Below are positions 22,786 through 30,405 of a DNA stretch of 64,000 nucleotides, one piece after another (the stretch's first letter is position 1; each line of letters opens with the position of its first letter). Source of the DNA: Beduinella massiliensis (lineage in GTDB: Bacteria; Bacillota; Clostridia; Christensenellales; Aristaeellaceae). The translations under genes and the position numbers were made by a program. The DNA is taken from the NCBI RefSeq assembly GCF_900199405.1, contig NZ_LT963428.1, positions 61,584 to 125,583 on the forward strand, given 5' to 3'. The notes below the pieces were generated by a model. It was not told where the DNA came from. It saw nothing but the letters and a program-made list of their open reading frames with translations, and did no database searches.

Positions 22786-23826
22786 TTACGCCCCCCGCCG
22801 GTAGCGCTCGGGGGAGACGCCGATCTTCTTGCGAAAGAGCCGGCCGAAGTAGCCCGCGTCGGGATAGCCCACGCTTTCGGCCACCTCGCGAATGGACAGG
22901 TCCGTCTCCGTCAGCAGGTACATGGCCCGCTGCATGCGCACGTGGATGACGAACGCGCCCACGGTCATGCCGGTGTAGCGCTTGAAGCACTCGCTCATGT
23001 AGACCTCGGACATGTAAAAGTCGCGCGCGAGGTCGCTGTTGAGCAGCTTTCTGTCGTAATGCGTGGCGATGTAGAACTGAATCCCGCTCACCGTTGGGTG
23101 CGGGCAGTAGCGAAAGCACAGTGCGCGCGAAGCCTGCGCCTCGCGCAGCAGCGCGCCGGTGTCCTCAAAGTCCGGGTGGCAGCGGCTGACGCCCGGCGCG
23201 AGCGCCGGGGCGTCCAGCGGGCGCTTGCGGGAGACGAGCGCCGCGCGCGGGTAGCCGCTGAGCACGACGCGCGTGAAGCGGGCGTCCGCGCCCGGGCCGA
23301 TCAGCGCGTCCAGCTGAAGGTAGCAGTTGGGGTAGGCGGCGGCCTCCTTCAACAGGCGGGCCGCCTCGGCGTCCGCGGGGACCGCGCCGTCCGCGCCGAG
23401 CTGCAGGGGGGCGGGAGCCGCCTGCCCGCCGCGCAGCGAACGGGCCATCCGCTCGGCCACGCGCTGAACCTCCTCGCGGTCCAGGGGCTTGAGCAGGTAG
23501 TACGCCACCCCCTCGCTGATGGCGCGCTTGGCATATTCAAAGTCGCGGTAGGCGCTGACGATCACCACCACCTGCGCCAGGCGCTCCCTGAGCAGAATCG
23601 CGGTCAGGTCCAGCCCGGACATTTCGGGCAGGCGAATGTCGGTGATGACCGCGTCCACCGGGTCCCGGCGCAGCGCGGGCAGCGCCTCCTCCGCGCTGCC
23701 GAAGGCGTAAGCGCGCGCAAACCCGTAGTCCTCCCAGGGGATGATGTCCCGCATGCCCAGCAGCACCCACGGTTCGTCGTCGATAAAAGCGATCCGCAGC
23801 TTCGGGCAGCCTGTCTGCGCGTCCAT
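22786..23826 (-). CDS. AraC family response regulator, YesN type
   Basis: About 346 residues. Receiver domain with IAFIDDEPWVLLGMRDII, acceptor Asp in AVITDIRLPEMSGLDL and Lys in YYLLKPLDREEV; a variable middle; and a C-terminal AraC double HTH (LNSDLARDFYMSEVYMSECF, then LSIREVAESVGYPDAGYFGR). Two starts are possible: 23847, overlapping the permease stop by 4 bases, or 23826, which has GGAAAGG 6 bases upstream; the latter is used here. It closes the operon of two permeases. Likely activator of the binding-protein and permease genes on phosphorylation by the YesM-type kinase. Confidence 0.88.
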   Translation of the reverse strand: MDAQTGCPKLRIAFIDDEPWVLLGMRDIIPWEDYGFARAYAFGSAEEALPALRRDPVDAVITDIRLPEMSGLDLTAILLRERLAQVVVIVSAYRDFEYAKRAISEGVAYYLLKPLDREEVQRVAERMARSLRGGQAAPAPLQLGADGAVPADAEAARLLKEAAAYPNCYLQLDALIGPGADARFTRVVLSGYPRAALVSRKRPLDAPALAPGVSRCHPDFEDTGALLREAQASRALCFRYCPHPTVSGIQFYIATHYDRKLLNSDLARDFYMSEVYMSECFKRYTGMTVGAFVIHVRMQRAMYLLTETDLSIREVAESVGYPDAGYFGRLFRKKIGVSPERYRRGA

Positions 23827-23843
23827 GCTCAACCTTTCCGCGC

Positions 23844-24728
23844 TCATCCCTTGATGGCGCCGACTTTCATGCCCTTGATGAAGTATTTTTGCAGGAAGGG
23901 GAAGACGCACATGGCGGGCAGCATCGTCATGACGACGGCGGCCATCTTGACGCCGGAGGTGAAGGGCAGCTCCTTCATGCTTTCGGAGACGAAGTCCTCG
24001 GCCTGCTTGGTGTCGTTGACGATGTTGCGCAGCACCAGCTGCAGCACCGTCTTGGAGGTCGAATTGATGAAGATCATGGGGTTATACCATTCGTTCCAGC
24101 GGTCGGAGAGGTAGTAGAGCCCGACCGTCGCGACGATCGGCAGGGAAAGCGGCAGCACGATCTGAAAGAGGATGCGCCATTCGCCTGCGCCCTCGATGCG
24201 GGCGGATTCGATCAGCCCGTCGGGGATGGAGGAGAAGTAGTTCATCATCAGGATCATGTAAAACGTGTTGATGCCGGTGGCCAGCACGCAGGACCAAAGC
24301 GAGTCGATCAGGCCGTAGGTCTTCATGATGAGGTACAGGGGGATGATGCCGCCCTGAAAGAGCATCGTAAAGACGATCATGTACATCAGCAGCCGCCGTC
24401 CGGGGAAGTGGCCGCGGCTCAGGCCGTAGGCCAGGCTGGTGGTCAAAAAGAGGTTGAGCGGCACGGCCAGCGCCACCAGCGAAAGCGTGGAGCGGTAACC
24501 GATCCAGATACGCCCGTCCGCGAAGAGCGCGTCGTAGGCGCTGAGCGTGGGCTTCATGGGCATGAGCAGAAGCGGGGTGTCCAGGTATTCCTTCTGCGTG
24601 GAAAGCGACATGGCCAGCACGTGCACGAGGGGCACCACGATCTGCAGCGCCAGCACGAGCATCAGCGCGAGCAGCACGGCGTCCAGCGCGGTGGCGCGGT
24701 TCTTTTTGTACTTGTTCTGAGCGGGCAT
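23844..24728 (-). CDS. carbohydrate ABC transporter permease, YtcP type
   Basis: 294 residues, six membrane segments. Begins with a basic stretch (NKYKKNRAT) before helix 1; the EAA loop reads LIESARIEGAGEWRILFQIVLPLSLP near 195-220, and the end KGMKVGAIKG is typical of YtcP/LplC permeases. It forms the membrane pair with the permease encoded just upstream. No ATPase gene lies in the cluster, so it probably uses a shared MsmX-type ATPase. Confidence 0.92.
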   Translation of the reverse strand: MPAQNKYKKNRATALDAVLLALMLVLALQIVVPLVHVLAMSLSTQKEYLDTPLLLMPMKPTLSAYDALFADGRIWIGYRSTLSLVALAVPLNLFLTTSLAYGLSRGHFPGRRLLMYMIVFTMLFQGGIIPLYLIMKTYGLIDSLWSCVLATGINTFYMILMMNYFSSIPDGLIESARIEGAGEWRILFQIVLPLSLPIVATVGLYYLSDRWNEWYNPMIFINSTSKTVLQLVLRNIVNDTKQAEDFVSESMKELPFTSGVKMAAVVMTMLPAMCVFPFLQKYFIKGMKVGAIKG

Positions 24729-24761
24729 AGCATTTCCCTCCTCACCTTTTAAAAACGCCGG

Positions 24762-25724
24762 TCAGCCGACGCTGAACAGCCCGCTGCCGCCCATCAGTTT
24801 GGCGCCGCGGTCCGCGATCAGCAGCAGGATCATGTTGATGGAGGAACGCAGCAGCGTGATGGCCATCGAGAAGCCGAAGTCCGGCGCGGCCTGGAAGGTG
24901 ATGCGGTAGATGAACATGTCCAGCGTCTCCGCCACGCTGCGAACCGCCGCGTTGGAGAGGTTGAACACCTGGTTGAAGCCGGCGGTCATGATGTTGCCCG
25001 TCGCCAGGATGAACATGATGACGATCGTGGATTGAATGCTGGGGATCGTCACGTGCATCATCATTTGGAAGCGCGTCGCGCCGTCGATCTCCGCGGCCTC
25101 GTACTGCTCGGTGTCGATGTCGGTGATCGCGGCCAGATAGATGATGGTGTTCCACCCCGCCGTGCGCCAGATGTCGGTGTAGTACAGCAGCGGCAGGAAG
25201 GCGCGCTCGCTTCCGACGATCTTTACGGTGCCGAGCCCCAGGGCGGCCAGGCAGTTGTTGAACATGCCGTCGTAGGCGAGCAGGTTGTTGAAGATACTGG
25301 CGATGATGACCCACGAAAGAAAGTGCGGCAGGGTGAAGATGACCTGCATGGGCTTCTTCACCCGCCGGAAGCGCATCTCGTTGAAGAGCAGCGCCAGCAC
25401 GACCGGGAAAGGAAAGGTGACGACGAGCCGCAGGACGTTGATGAGCAGCGTCTGGCGGATGGCGTTCCAGAAGTTCACGTCGTGAAACACCCGGTCGAAG
25501 TTCTTGAGCCCCGTGAACGGGCTCCTGAGAATGCCCAGGTTGGCGCGGTAGGTCTTGAAGGCCAGCGTCAGGCCGCCCAGCGGCGCGATGGCGAACAGGA
25601 TATACCAGACGAGCCCGGGCAGCAGCAGCAGGTAGATCGCCTTGTACCGGCTGAGGGTTTGCAGGACAGTGGAAGCGGGGCTCCTTCCGCCCGCGGGCTT
25701 TGGCGTTGCTTGCAGGGTGCGCAC
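24762..25724 (-). CDS. carbohydrate ABC transporter permease, LplB type
   Basis: 320 residues. The start is GTG at 25724 (MRTLQATPKPAGG), with AAGGAGGGA 5 bases upstream; an upstream reading in frame lacks a ribosome site. Helix 1 is YKAIYLLLLPGLVWYILFAI; GGLTLAFKTY, and the EAA loop YEAAEIDGATRFQMMMHVTIP near 205-225, mark it as LplB. First gene of the permease-permease-regulator operon; a TACAAT box (25842-25847, minus strand) with a poor -35 lies 118 bases upstream. Confidence 0.92.
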   Translation of the reverse strand: MRTLQATPKPAGGRSPASTVLQTLSRYKAIYLLLLPGLVWYILFAIAPLGGLTLAFKTYRANLGILRSPFTGLKNFDRVFHDVNFWNAIRQTLLINVLRLVVTFPFPVVLALLFNEMRFRRVKKPMQVIFTLPHFLSWVIIASIFNNLLAYDGMFNNCLAALGLGTVKIVGSERAFLPLLYYTDIWRTAGWNTIIYLAAITDIDTEQYEAAEIDGATRFQMMMHVTIPSIQSTIVIMFILATGNIMTAGFNQVFNLSNAAVRSVAETLDMFIYRITFQAAPDFGFSMAITLLRSSINMILLLIADRGAKLMGGSGLFSVG

Positions 25725-25932
25725 GTGGTTCCCTCCTTGCTGGGTGAAATGGCCCGGCCTGTGGGAAGCAAAACCGGGCGGCGTGCTCCAGATTGGAAGT
25801 GCTCGCGAACCACTTCCAGCCATGAGGCATCTTCTTTGGTCATTGTATCAGAATAAAAGCGGATAAAATAGGGCAATACCTATGTTTTGATGGGACTATT
25901 TGAGGTTGTTCCGCCTGGCAAGCGGACAACAA

Positions 25933-25964
25933 AACGCGCGGCGGAATTGAATCCGCCGCGCGTT
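25933..25964 (-). terminator. terminator downstream of the GH65 gene
   Basis: A perfect 13-bp stem (25933-25945 with 25952-25964), loop ATTGAA, with TTTTGTTGT after it on the minus strand. It ends the phosphorylase transcript; the gap 25725-26053 otherwise holds only the permease promoter region. Confidence 0.8.
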
Positions 25965-26053
25965 CGCCGGCCAAGCTGAGGGCCTTGCGCAAAAGAAAGC
26001 TTCATTTCGCTCAAGGCATACGGAAATGCGCATTTCTGCAAATGCCCCGCCCG

Positions 26054-28363
26054 TCAGACCTCCGTCTCCTTCCCGCACAGCACGACGGTCAGCGGGTCGC
26101 CCTCAAGGCGCGCGACCTTCGGGCCGCCCTCGTCCATCGACACCTCGAGCAGGCGCCCGCGGTAGACGATCTTGAACGCGTAGTGCGTAAAGCAGGAGGG
26201 CAGCACCGGGTCAAAGCACAGCCGCCCGGTCTGCGTGCGCATGCCCGCAAAGCCCTGCACGATCGCGAGCCAGCCGCCCGCCATGGAGGTGATGTGCAGC
26301 CCGTCCTCCGTGTCGTTGTTGATGTTGTCCAGGTCCAGACGCGAGGTGCGGCTGTACATCTCCACCGCCTTGTCCATGTCCCCGATCTCCGCCGCGAGGA
26401 TCGCGTGTACGCAGGGGGAAAGGCTCGATTCGTGCACGCACATCGGCTCGTAGAAGTGGAAGTTGCGCTCCTTCGTCTCCCGGTCGTACAGGTGGCCCAG
26501 GAAGTACAGGCCCTGCAGGGTGTCCGCCTGCTTGATGAAGCACGAGCGCAGGATGCGGTCCCACGACCAGTGCTGGTTGATCGGCCGCTCGCTTTCGGGC
26601 AGGTCGCTCGCGGGCATCAGGTCCTTGTCCAGGAACGTGTCGTGCTGCACGAAGACGCCCCGCTTCTCGTCGTAGGGCAGGTACATCTTGCGCGCGATCT
26701 CCTCAAAGCGCAGCAGCTCCTCCTCCGTGACCGACAGCTTTTCGCGCTTCTCCTCGCTCACGCCGCGCGCGACCTGCGCCGCGTAGGTCAGGCACCAGGC
26801 CGCCATGCGGTTGGTGTACCAGTTGTTGTTCACGTTGTTCTCGTACTCGTTGGGCCCCGTGACGCCGTGAATCATGTAGACGTCCTTTTCCCGCTGGTAG
26901 TGCACGCGCCCCGCCCAGAAGCGCGCGATGCCCGTCAGCACGTCGGCGCCGTAGGCTTCGAGGTAGTCCGTGTCGCCCGTGTAGGTGACGTAGTTGAAGA
27001 TCGCGTAGGCGATGGCCGCGTTGCGGTGAATCTCCTCAAACGTGATCTCCCATTCGTTGTGGCACTCCACGCCCGTGAACGTCACCATCGGGTAGAGCGC
27101 GCCCGGCAGCCCCTGCTGCGCGGCGTTGTGGTACGCGCCGTCGAGCTGCAGGTAGCGGTACTTGAGCAGCTGCTTGGCCACGTCCTGCCCGGCGATGGCC
27201 ATGTACAGCGGCAGGCAGTAGGCCTCCGTGTCCCAGTAGGTCGCGCCGCCGTACTTCTCGCCCGTGAAGCCCTTGGGCCCGATGTTCAGCCGCGCGTCCT
27301 CGCCGTAATAGGTGGAGAAGAGCTGGAAGATGTTGTAGCGCACGCCCTGCTGCGCCGCGTCGTCGCCGCCGAGGGTGACGTCCGCGCGCGCCCAGCGCGC
27401 CGCCCACCCGGCTTCGTGCGCCGCGAGCAGCGCGTCGTAGCCCTTTGCGCGCGCCTCGCCGCAAAGCCGGGCCGCCGCCGCGCTCAGCGCCGTTTCCTCC
27501 ATGTCGCGCGAGGTCGTGACGCTCACCAGCTTGTCGATGACCACGGTTTCCCCGGCCCCCGCGTTCGTCTTGTACACGAGCGCCGCGTAGCCCTCGTCCG
27601 TCTCGCCCGTCACGGGCACGGCCCCGGTGACCACGCAGGTCATCGCGCCGCAGACCGCAAAGCGCGGCGTGCCGAACGGGTTCTCCTTCGTCTTGGCGCA
27701 GACGTACTGAATCGCCTCCGCCCGCGCGTCGTCCTGATAGGTCGAGCGGTAGGCCTCCGGCAGGCGCGGGCCCTTCTCCTGCCCGATTTCGCCCTGGCCC
27801 GTGAAGTCCCAGAACGTCTCGTCGTAGTTGCTGTCCTCGTTTTTGACGCGCGCGTCCAGCGCCGGGATCAGGTGCACCGCCGCCTCGAAGGAGGGCGTCA
27901 CCGCCATGCGGATGCACAGCAGCTCCCGCGTGTCCACGGAGACGAAGCGCTCCACCGCCACGCTGACCTCGCCTTCGGGCAGGCGCACCGTGAATTCGCG
28001 GGTGAGCACGCCGCGCTTCATGTCCAGCGTGCGCTCGTAGGCGGTCACCTCGTCCTTCGCCAGGTCGATCTCGTGCCCGCCCACGACGATGCGCAGGGAA
28101 AGCAGGTTCATCGCGTTGATGACCTTGCCGAAGTACTGCGGGTAGCCGTTCTTCCACCAGCCCACGCGCGTCTTGTCCGGGAACCACACGCCCGCCAGGT
28201 ACGTGCCCCGGTGGCTGTCGCCCGAATACGTCTCCTCGAAGTTACCGCGCATGCCCATGTAGCCGTTGCCGATGCTGCAAAGGCTCTCCGACAGGCGCAT
28301 ATGGTCCTTGGGAAGCTCCGTCTCCGTCAGCTTCCACGGGTCCACCGAAAAGGCTGTGAACAT
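26054..28363 (-). CDS. glycoside hydrolase family 65 disaccharide phosphorylase
   Basis: 769 residues. N-terminal motifs SIGNGYMGMRGNFEE and HRGTYLAGVW, then the (alpha/alpha)6 barrel with TYWDTEAYCLPLYM and the catalytic acid in GVTGPNEYENNVNNNW (Glu near 505), and LNIGPKGFTGEKYGG. GH65 enzymes phosphorolyse alpha-glucosides (maltose, trehalose, kojibiose, nigerose), giving glucose 1-phosphate; which one is not decided by sequence here. ATG at 28363 is preferred to 28384 because AGGAG lies about 9 bases before it. Stands alone beside a sugar importer. A LacI-type palindrome lies in its leader. Confidence 0.9.
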   Translation of the reverse strand: MFTAFSVDPWKLTETELPKDHMRLSESLCSIGNGYMGMRGNFEETYSGDSHRGTYLAGVWFPDKTRVGWWKNGYPQYFGKVINAMNLLSLRIVVGGHEIDLAKDEVTAYERTLDMKRGVLTREFTVRLPEGEVSVAVERFVSVDTRELLCIRMAVTPSFEAAVHLIPALDARVKNEDSNYDETFWDFTGQGEIGQEKGPRLPEAYRSTYQDDARAEAIQYVCAKTKENPFGTPRFAVCGAMTCVVTGAVPVTGETDEGYAALVYKTNAGAGETVVIDKLVSVTTSRDMEETALSAAAARLCGEARAKGYDALLAAHEAGWAARWARADVTLGGDDAAQQGVRYNIFQLFSTYYGEDARLNIGPKGFTGEKYGGATYWDTEAYCLPLYMAIAGQDVAKQLLKYRYLQLDGAYHNAAQQGLPGALYPMVTFTGVECHNEWEITFEEIHRNAAIAYAIFNYVTYTGDTDYLEAYGADVLTGIARFWAGRVHYQREKDVYMIHGVTGPNEYENNVNNNWYTNRMAAWCLTYAAQVARGVSEEKREKLSVTEEELLRFEEIARKMYLPYDEKRGVFVQHDTFLDKDLMPASDLPESERPINQHWSWDRILRSCFIKQADTLQGLYFLGHLYDRETKERNFHFYEPMCVHESSLSPCVHAILAAEIGDMDKAVEMYSRTSRLDLDNINNDTEDGLHITSMAGGWLAIVQGFAGMRTQTGRLCFDPVLPSCFTHYAFKIVYRGRLLEVSMDEGGPKVARLEGDPLTVVLCGKETEV

Positions 28364-28385
28364 GGTCTTCACGCTCCTGTTCATT

Positions 28386-28458
28386 CAAACGTTTGCACGC
28401 CGAAAAAATCCCGGCGCTTTGTACCAATTATCCTAAGGCCTGGCAGCGGGTTTGTCAA
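28386..28458 (-). promoter_or_regulatory. promoter and LacI-type operator of the GH65 gene
   Basis: Minus strand TTGACA (28453-28458), 17-base spacer, TAGGAT (28430-28435), then the perfect palindrome CAAACGTTTG (28386-28395) about 30 bases into the transcript. AACGTT-centred palindromes are typical of LacI-family regulators of maltose-type genes and of catabolite control. Confidence 0.75.
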
Positions 28459-28634
28459 GGGGGACGGGGCTGCGGGGAAGCGGCCGGCCGCATTTTCATG
28501 TCAGGCGCGCAAAGCGCCCTTAGGGAGCTTTCCCCTGTTTCTGCGGATTTAGCCGACCGTGACGCGGCCGGCAGGGCCTTTGATCGGAAAGAAAACGCCG
28601 CGCAAAAAAGAAAAACTTGGAACGCACGTTTTGC

Positions 28635-28663
28635 TTGCTTCTTTCAGGAAAATCGGTTATAAT
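28635..28663 (+). promoter_or_regulatory. promoter of the DEAD-box helicase gene
   Basis: TTGCTT (28635-28640), 17-base spacer, TATAAT (28658-28663), 41 bases before the start codon. Divergent from the GH65 promoter across 340 gene-free bases. Confidence 0.8.
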
Positions 28664-28703
28664 AGATAAGATATCGCCTATCAGAAAGTTGAGGAAACCA
28701 TTT

Positions 28704-30104
28704 TTGCGATTTGAGGAAATGCAGTTGTCGCCCCAGGTTCGCCACGCGCTGGCGGACATGGGCTTTCAGGACGCCATGCCGATTCAGGAGCGGGTGCTGC
28801 CCGCGATGATGGAGGGCAGGGACGTCATCGGCCAGGCGCGCACGGGCACGGGCAAGACCGCGGCCTTCGGCGTGCCGCTCGTGGAAAAGATCGACGTGCG
28901 CCGCCGTCAGGCGCAGGCCCTGGTGCTCTGCCCGACGCGCGAGCTTTGCCAGCAGATCACGCGCGAGCTGAACAAGATCAGCCATTACAAGCTGGGCGCG
29001 CGGGTGGTGGCCGTGTACGGCGGCGAGCCCATCCAGCGCCAGATCGAGGCGCTGCGCCGCACGCCGCAGATCGTGGTGGGCACGCCGGGCCGCCTGCTCG
29101 ACCACGTCCGCCGGGGCACGGTGAAGCTAGACGCCGTCTCCTGCGTCGTCATCGACGAGGCGGACGAGATGCTCCAAATGGGCTTTCAGGAGCAGATGGA
29201 CGCGGTGATGGAGGCCGTGCCCGGGACGCGGCAGACGGCGCTGTTCTCCGCGACCATGACGCGCGAGGTGCTCGGGGCCGCGCGCAGGTACCAGAAGGGC
29301 GAGCCCGTGCGCGTGAGCGTGGATTCGGGCGAGCTCACCGTGCCGCAGATCGCCCAGTATTACGTGAACGTCACCGGCCGGGACAAGACCCAGGCGCTGG
29401 TGGACCTGCTCCGGGAGGAGGTGCTCGCCGCGCCCGAGGCGGGCCGGGCCATCGTGTTTTGCAACATGCGCGCCCGGGTCGAGGAGATCGGCGAGGCGCT
29501 CTTTCAAGCGGGCCTGCCCGCGGCGGCGCTGCACGGCGAGATGCGCCAGGTGCAGCGCGAGCGCGTGATGAACGGCTTCCGCCGGGGCGCCGTCCGCGTG
29601 CTCGTCGCCAGCGACGTGGCCGCGCGCGGCATCGACGTGAGCAACGTGTCGGCGGTGCTCAACTACGACCTACCGCAGGACGTGGCCTTTTACGTGCACC
29701 GCATCGGCCGCACCGCCCGCGCGGGCCGCGCCGGGGTCAGCTACTCGCTCGTCTCCACGGGCGAATCCGCGAAGAAGCTTCTGGAGATCGAGCGCTTCAC
29801 CCGCGTGCGGGTCGCGCCGATGCCCGGCACCGAGCCCCTGCCCGCCGCCCGCGTGCGCCCCGCCGCAGGACGTTCGGGCGGCGGACGCCGCGCCTCCTCC
29901 GGCAGGGCTTCGGCCGCCGGCCGGGGTGCGAATGCGGGCCGCAGCGCCTCCGCCCGGCCGGGACAGGCCGCGGAGCGGCCGCGCCGCCTGAACATGGACG
30001 GTTCCCCCGCGCAGGAGCGCAGGCCGTGGCAGCCGGGCAAGGGCCGTCCGGCCGCCCGGGGGGCGCGTCCGGCGCGCGCGCAGGGCAGCGCCCAAAAGGG
30101 CTGA
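28704..30104 (+). CDS. DEAD-box ATP-dependent RNA helicase
   Basis: 466 residues. Q motif RFEEMQLSPQVRHALADMGF..PIQE, motif I ARTGTGKTAAF near 45, Ia PTRELCQQI, motif II VIDEADEM near 150, III FSATM, V ASDVAARGIDV, VI HRIGRTARAG. The tail from about residue 375 is Arg/Gly/Ala-rich (GRSGGGRRASSGRASAAG), an RNA-binding tail as in CshA. Start is TTG at 28704 with GAGGAAA 6 bases upstream; the longer upstream frame adds nothing family-like. Role: RNA duplex unwinding in mRNA decay or ribosome assembly. Confidence 0.92.
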   Translation: MRFEEMQLSPQVRHALADMGFQDAMPIQERVLPAMMEGRDVIGQARTGTGKTAAFGVPLVEKIDVRRRQAQALVLCPTRELCQQITRELNKISHYKLGARVVAVYGGEPIQRQIEALRRTPQIVVGTPGRLLDHVRRGTVKLDAVSCVVIDEADEMLQMGFQEQMDAVMEAVPGTRQTALFSATMTREVLGAARRYQKGEPVRVSVDSGELTVPQIAQYYVNVTGRDKTQALVDLLREEVLAAPEAGRAIVFCNMRARVEEIGEALFQAGLPAAALHGEMRQVQRERVMNGFRRGAVRVLVASDVAARGIDVSNVSAVLNYDLPQDVAFYVHRIGRTARAGRAGVSYSLVSTGESAKKLLEIERFTRVRVAPMPGTEPLPAARVRPAAGRSGGGRRASSGRASAAGRGANAGRSASARPGQAAERPRRLNMDGSPAQERRPWQPGKGRPAARGARPARAQGSAQKG

Positions 30105-30241
30105 AAGCCTGGGGCGTGTAAAGGGATTTCGGCCCCCGGCCCGGACCGCCGGCAAAGCGGCCGATCCGATTTCAATAGGTAGGGGAGGCCTCCCCTATAG
30201 GCGGCCCTTCTTACGGGAAGCCACGCCGCCGATCCCCCTGT

Positions 30242-30280
30242 GCCCGGCCATCCCTCTGCGGATGACCGGGCTTTCTATTT
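30242..30280 (+). terminator. terminator downstream of the helicase gene
   Basis: GCCCGG-C-CATC pairs with GATG-A-CCGGGC, followed by TTTCTATTT. A second palindrome (TAGGGGAGGCCTCCCCTA, 30179-30197) lies between it and the gene. Confidence 0.75.
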
Positions 30281-30291
30281 GCCCCGTCAGG

Positions 30292-30320
30292 TTGCTATTT
30301 TCGGCTTTCTTTGCTATACT
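30292..30320 (+). promoter_or_regulatory. promoter of the hybrid sensor kinase gene
   Basis: TTGCTA (30292-30297), 17-base spacer, TATACT (30315-30320). Confidence 0.7.
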
Positions 30321-30405
30321 TCAAGAAAAATCAAACGTGCCGGGTCTGTGTATGAAAGCGGGGCATCTCATAAATAGGCGCCGTCGGTCGGAATAGGTGA
30401 TTGTG

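Noticed and set aside
25985..28552. 855-codon ORF on the plus strand
   Set aside because: Lies opposite the GH65 gene; Arg/His/Val/Leu-rich shadow typical of GC-rich DNA, with no family motifs or ribosome site.
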